DNA of 5,337 nucleotides from Acidobacteriota bacterium (GTDB taxonomy: Bacteria > Acidobacteriota > Polarisedimenticolia > Gp22-AA2), in assembly GCA_016177515.1 (NCBI GenBank), contig JACOUZ010000113.1, forward strand, positions 1 through 5,337, given 5' to 3'. Numbering within the stretch: position 1 is the stretch's first letter; each line of letters starts with the position of its first letter. Positions 1 through 5,337 of the stretch are shown in pieces. Made by a program: the position numbers and the translations under genes. The notes under the pieces were generated by a model. It had not been told where the DNA came from and did not search any database. It was given only the letters and a program-made list of their open reading frames with translations.

Positions 1-2
1 AC

Positions 3-965
3 GCGATCCTGATGGTCATGAATCAGGTCGGTGTGCAGCTCGGACGGGTCATCGAGCGTCGCCGCGCCGAGCAGATGCTCACCAGCCTGGCGCAGGGAAT
101 CGTCGTCAGGAAGGGTGAGGATCTCTTCGAGTCGATCGTCACCCACCTGGCGAAGAGCGTCCAGGCCGATTGCGCCTTCGTCTGCGGGTTGCGGGAGGGG
201 AGTGACTCTGTCGGGACGCTGGCGGTATTCAGCGGCGGCGAGATCGTCCCGAACTTCGAATATTCCCTGCCGGGCACTCCCTGCGAGGGGGTGATGCAGC
301 TGAATTTCTGCTCCTACCCGCACGGCGTGAGGGAGAGGTTCCCGCGGGATCGGATGCTGGTCGACATGCAGGCGGAGGGCTACGTCGGGACCCCGCTGTT
401 CGATTCGTCCGGGCGCGTCCTGGGCCTGATCGCCGCAATCTGGATCCGGACGCCCGCCAACATTCGAGTCGCCGAGTCGATGATCCAAATCTTCGGCGTA
501 CGCGCCGCCGCCGAACTCGAGCGCAAGCGGGCGGAAGAGACGGCGCAGAAGCTGGCGGAGGTGCCACGCGCCAATCCGCACCCGGTCCTGGAGTTCTCCG
601 GAGACGGTGTGCTCCGTTTCTGCAACGCAGCGGCGAGCGTTCTGGCACGCTCCATGGGGAAGGACGACCCGATCCACATCCTTCCCGCAGACACGGCCGG
701 GATCGTCAGGAGGTGCCTGGAGACAGGAAAGAACGGCATCGTCGTGGACACGATCGAGGACCAGCGGACGATCATCTGGTCGTTCATTCCGATCGTGAAA
801 AACGCCTCGGTCTTCGCCCACGCGTTCGAGCTGACCTTGTTCCTCAACCTGCACGACGAGATGCGCCGACTGGGTGGGGTGCCTCATCAGCCGGGCGCCG
901 GACCGCGCCCGGCCGGCTCCCGCAAAACCTCGAGGCCGCGGCCATCAAGAGGGTGCGTTCACTGA
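3..965 (+). CDS. GAF/PAS sensor protein, 5' partial, with a probably frameshifted 3' end
   Basis: Signal-sensing protein of the GAF/PAS type found in multidomain histidine kinases. The reading frame is open to the left edge, and the first residues (AILMVMNQVGVQLGRVIERR) look like the closing helix of an upstream GAF domain plus a linker, so the ATG at 12 is probably internal. Numbering from that Met, a GAF domain spans about 38-170, with the family-like GTPCEGV (88-94), a FPRD segment (110-113) and YVGTPLFDSSGRVLGLIAA (124-142). A coiled linker (ELERKRAEETAQKLAE) follows, then a PAS-like domain about 187-283 (NPHPVLEFSGDGVLRFCNAA). No kinase, GGDEF or DNA-binding output domain is visible. From about residue 287 the protein turns into Pro/Arg/Gly-rich sequence unlike any PAS or kinase continuation, which suggests a frameshift, a decayed 3' end or a sequencing error. 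It converges on the molybdoenzyme operon. Ligand and partner are unknown. Confidence 0.65.
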   Translation, partial: AILMVMNQVGVQLGRVIERRRAEQMLTSLAQGIVVRKGEDLFESIVTHLAKSVQADCAFVCGLREGSDSVGTLAVFSGGEIVPNFEYSLPGTPCEGVMQLNFCSYPHGVRERFPRDRMLVDMQAEGYVGTPLFDSSGRVLGLIAAIWIRTPANIRVAESMIQIFGVRAAAELERKRAEETAQKLAEVPRANPHPVLEFSGDGVLRFCNAAASVLARSMGKDDPIHILPADTAGIVRRCLETGKNGIVVDTIEDQRTIIWSFIPIVKNASVFAHAFELTLFLNLHDEMRRLGGVPHQPGAGPRPAGSRKTSRPRPSRGCVH

Positions 966-981
966 TACCCCATCCGATGGA

Positions 982-1002
982 GGGCAGTGCTCCGGAGTGC
1001 CC
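982..1002. terminator. Weak imperfect hairpin between convergent genes, possible bidirectional terminator
   Basis: GGGCA at 982-986 can pair with TGCCC at 998-1002. Between them lie a three-base bulge (GTG) and the self-complementary CTCCGGAG at 990-997. It sits in the 52-base gap between the stop of the sensor gene (965) and the stop of the chaperone gene (1018), where a shared terminator would be expected. There is no T-run after it on either strand, and the loop would be only about four bases, so intrinsic termination here is a weak inference. The rest of the gap shows nothing recognisable. Confidence 0.2.
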
Positions 1003-1017
1003 CCCGGTCTTCCTGCT

Positions 1018-1743
1018 TCAGTCGCCGCAGCGCTGCGGGCGGAGGCACCCGGGAGCGGTATCGTCGCCGTCGAGGAGCGCCGCGCACGCGCCTGCCTCCG
1101 GGGCCGCCGCCGGATCGGCGGCCGCGCCGGCGTCGGTTGCGTCGGCCGTCGGGCAGCCGGCCCACTCCGCGAGCACCGCCGCCGCGCCGTCGAGGTGGGG
1201 CAGTGTCGCCCCCGCCAGCCGGCCGCGGATCGCCGCCGCGAACGGCCTCAGATGGGTGTCGAGAAAGAGCGCCCGCGCCGCCCGGGCCAGATCCGCCCGC
1301 TCCCGATCCTCCATCGACAGGGCGTAGGCCTCCTTCAGGGCGAGATAGCCGGCAAATCCGATCTCCACCGCGACATGGTCGATCGGGTCTTCGGCGCGCG
1401 GGCGGAAGGCGAAGGCCGCATACATCCCCGATAGTTCGGCCATCACCCGGCCGGGGTCGACGAAGCGACCGTAGGCCACCTCGCGCGGCGAGACGACCCC
1501 GCCGGGACCGAACACCGCGAGGTACTCCCCCTCGCCGACCGTCGGCGCCCCCCGGGCTGGATCCTGGAGCCGTCCGTCGGCCGTTTCCTCGGCGAGCGAT
1601 CGGACCTCATCGGCCCATCCGGGGCGCGGCCGCTCGAACAAAAGCGCGAGAAGGCGGAGGAACGCCGCCTCGCGCGCCGCCGCCCGGGCTTCTTCGGGCA
1701 GGGCCGGTCTGGCTGCCGTCGTCTGGCTGCGCCAGGCGATCAT
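1018..1743 (-). CDS. TorD/NarJ-like molybdoenzyme maturation chaperone (delta-type, non-structural)
   Basis: Cytoplasmic chaperone expected to bind the apo alpha subunit, help load the molybdenum cofactor and hold back export until folding is complete. The protein is 241 residues and mostly helical. Family-like signatures are the N-terminal helix LRLLALLFERPRPGW (29-43), YLAVFG followed by SPREVAYG (74-92), and EDPIDHVAVEIGFAGYL (118-134), which matches the conserved D-H-x-x-x-E region of TorD/DmsD/NarJ proteins. A helical segment with HLRPF (164-168) follows. After about residue 195 comes an Ala/Asp/Pro-rich tail with four cysteines (197, 220, 233, 239), which is not part of the usual fold. 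Its ATG overlaps the gamma stop codon by four bases and has a strong ribosome binding site, so it is the last gene of the operon. The same position is held by the chaperone in ebdABCD- and pcrABCD-type operons. Family assignment is firm; which protein it serves is inferred from position. Confidence 0.87.
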   Translation of the reverse strand: MIAWRSQTTAARPALPEEARAAAREAAFLRLLALLFERPRPGWADEVRSLAEETADGRLQDPARGAPTVGEGEYLAVFGPGGVVSPREVAYGRFVDPGRVMAELSGMYAAFAFRPRAEDPIDHVAVEIGFAGYLALKEAYALSMEDRERADLARAARALFLDTHLRPFAAAIRGRLAGATLPHLDGAAAVLAEWAGCPTADATDAGAAADPAAAPEAGACAALLDGDDTAPGCLRPQRCGD

Positions 1744-2690
1744 CGCCCGCCTCCTTGCGCGCCGGCGGCGGCCCGGGGCGCGATCCCCGCCTGCGTCCCC
1801 CGCGCTTCGATCGACATCGGGACCCAGCCGGACCGCATCTTGCGCGCCCCGGCCTCCGCCTGCGCGCCGTCCCAGACGCCGAAGGCGATCTGCGACCGTC
1901 CTCCCGGAGCGAGGCCGTTCGGGAGCGGCCGGACGATCAGGACCTCCCAGCCTTTCGCCGTCCGCCGCCCGGTCCCCTCGGAGAGCAACTTGTCGGCCGG
2001 GCGCAGCGTGCCGGGCCCTTCGCCGATCAGGTCCTCGACCGGGCGATCCCGCGGCCCCTCGCGACGGGCGCCAAGCGCGGCGGCCGGGGCGTAGCGGGTC
2101 GCGAAGGCCTGCTGCGCCTCCGAACCCGGCTGCAGGGGCGGGGCCTCGAACGGGTAGTGATCGACGACCGCGCCGGGATAGAGCGACCGGATGGTGTCAT
2201 CACGCCCGGCGACCGCCGCCTGCCAGGTGGCGCGCCAGAACGTGATCTCGACCGGCCGCCCCGCCTGCCCCATCTGCGGGTCGGGCAGATCGGGCGCGGT
2301 GCGTTGCGGCAATTGGATGGCGCAGGCATCGGTGAAGCGAGCCGCCCCGGGACGCTCGTCCTGGGTCGCGTCGTCCCAGGCCAGCCGGAAGGCGACCCTG
2401 GTCCCGTCGGTCGCCGCCTGCACTGCGAGACGCGGCGTGGACGGTTTCAGGAGGCGGGGCTCGACGAGATCCTGCGGGATCAGGTCGGCCGTGTACTTCG
2501 GGATCGCCTGCCAGGCCGCTTCCTCCGGCCCCTCCGGGATCGTGTCACGCCAGACCGCCTGCACCTCCGGCGCCGCCGGCGGGGGGGGCGCCGCGCAGCC
2601 GCCGCCGATCGCCAGGAGTCCGATCGCCAGGGAGGCGAGCGCGGCGCCGGCCGCCGCCGGCCGGTCCGGGAGAGTCCTGCCTGTTGTCAT
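1740..2690 (-). CDS. Heme-b gamma subunit of a type II DMSO-reductase-family complex (ethylbenzene dehydrogenase gamma-like), probable lipoprotein
   Basis: Electron-transfer subunit, expected to bind one heme b and exchange electrons between the beta-subunit clusters and a periplasmic or membrane carrier. It has 316 residues from the ATG at 2690. That start is preferred because a ribosome binding site precedes it and an export signal follows it at once; the frame stays open upstream only as a shadow of beta. Residues 1-32 hold Arg5/Arg10, a hydrophobic stretch (11-28) and Cys32 in IGGGC, a lipobox-like site with a suboptimal -3 Gly. A low-complexity linker rich in Ala and Pro follows. Family-like segments are WDDATQDE (105-112), DPQMGQAGRPVEITFWRATW (137-156), PVEDLIGEGPGTL (217-229), GWEVLIVRPL (247-256) and IAFGVWDG (268-275), then RKMRSGW (283-289). 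Met140 and Lys284 are candidate heme ligands, by analogy with the Met/Lys pair known in EbdC. No transmembrane helix follows the signal. Gamma is the least conserved subunit, so substrate cannot be read from it. Confidence 0.85.
   Translation of the reverse strand: MTTGRTLPDRPAAAGAALASLAIGLLAIGGGCAAPPPPAAPEVQAVWRDTIPEGPEEAAWQAIPKYTADLIPQDLVEPRLLKPSTPRLAVQAATDGTRVAFRLAWDDATQDERPGAARFTDACAIQLPQRTAPDLPDPQMGQAGRPVEITFWRATWQAAVAGRDDTIRSLYPGAVVDHYPFEAPPLQPGSEAQQAFATRYAPAAALGARREGPRDRPVEDLIGEGPGTLRPADKLLSEGTGRRTAKGWEVLIVRPLPNGLAPGGRSQIAFGVWDGAQAEAGARKMRSGWVPMSIEARGTQAGIAPRAAAGAQGGGR
1750..1756 (-). promoter_or_regulatory. Strong ribosome binding site of the chaperone gene
   Basis: AAGGAGG on the minus strand, six bases before the ATG at 1743. 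It lies inside the last codons of the gamma gene and fixes the chaperone start at the ATGA overlap, pointing to coupled translation plus independent ribosome loading. Confidence 0.75.
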
Positions 2691-2695
2691 GGTCG

Positions 2696-2702
2696 TCCTC
2701 CC
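2696..2702 (-). promoter_or_regulatory. Ribosome binding site of the gamma gene
   Basis: GGGAGGA on the minus strand, five bases before the ATG at 2690 and within the 17-base gap after the beta stop codon (TAG, 2710-2708). It decides the gamma start, since the same frame is open far upstream through the beta gene. Confidence 0.7.
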
Positions 2703-2707
2703 GCCCT

Positions 2708-5337
<2,630 letters not shown>

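Noticed and set aside
12..14. ATG at 12 as the true start of the sensor gene
   Set aside because: The frame is open upstream to the edge, and the first residues look like the end of another GAF domain; no ribosome binding site can be seen in the few bases available.
229..847. Minus-strand open frames opposite the sensor gene
   Set aside because: No domains; the plus frame carries recognisable GAF and PAS sequence.

Overview
The window is GC-rich bacterial DNA and is almost fully coding. It comes most likely from an uncultured soil, sediment or groundwater lineage; nothing here fixes the phylum. The minus strand carries the distal part of a respiratory molybdoenzyme operon, read from the right edge leftward: catalytic alpha subunit (C-terminal 500 residues only, gene runs off the right edge), four-cluster iron-sulfur beta subunit, heme-b gamma subunit of the ethylbenzene dehydrogenase type, and a TorD/NarJ-like maturation chaperone. 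This alpha-beta-gamma-chaperone order is that of the type II DMSO reductase family (ebdABCD, pcrABCD and relatives). The sequence style of alpha and beta is closest, from memory, to the periplasmic nitrite oxidoreductase / NarGH-like branch (NxrAB of Nitrospira and anammox bacteria and their uncultured relatives).

Layout: 3-965 (+) is the 3' part of a GAF/PAS sensor protein whose 5' end is off the left edge and whose last ~30 codons look out of frame. 966-1017 is a 52-base convergent gap with a weak imperfect hairpin. 1018-1743 (-) is the chaperone, 1740-2690 (-) gamma, 2708-3835 (-) beta, and 3835-5337 (-) alpha. The alpha/beta junction shares one base, beta/gamma are separated by 17 bases with a good ribosome binding site, and gamma/chaperone overlap by four bases (ATGA). 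The four genes are therefore almost certainly one transcript with coupled translation.

How they work together: alpha carries the bis-MGD molybdenum site (its catalytic N-terminal half is outside the window). Electrons pass through its [4Fe-4S] cluster and the four clusters of beta to a heme b in gamma, and from there to or from a cytochrome c or the membrane. Gamma has a lipoprotein-like signal, which suggests that the complex acts outside the cytoplasmic membrane and is tethered to it. The chaperone would hold alpha until cofactor insertion and export. Whether the enzyme oxidises nitrite, reduces nitrate, or uses another oxyanion cannot be settled from the part that is visible. I found no tRNA, rRNA, CRISPR array, insertion sequence or attachment site.
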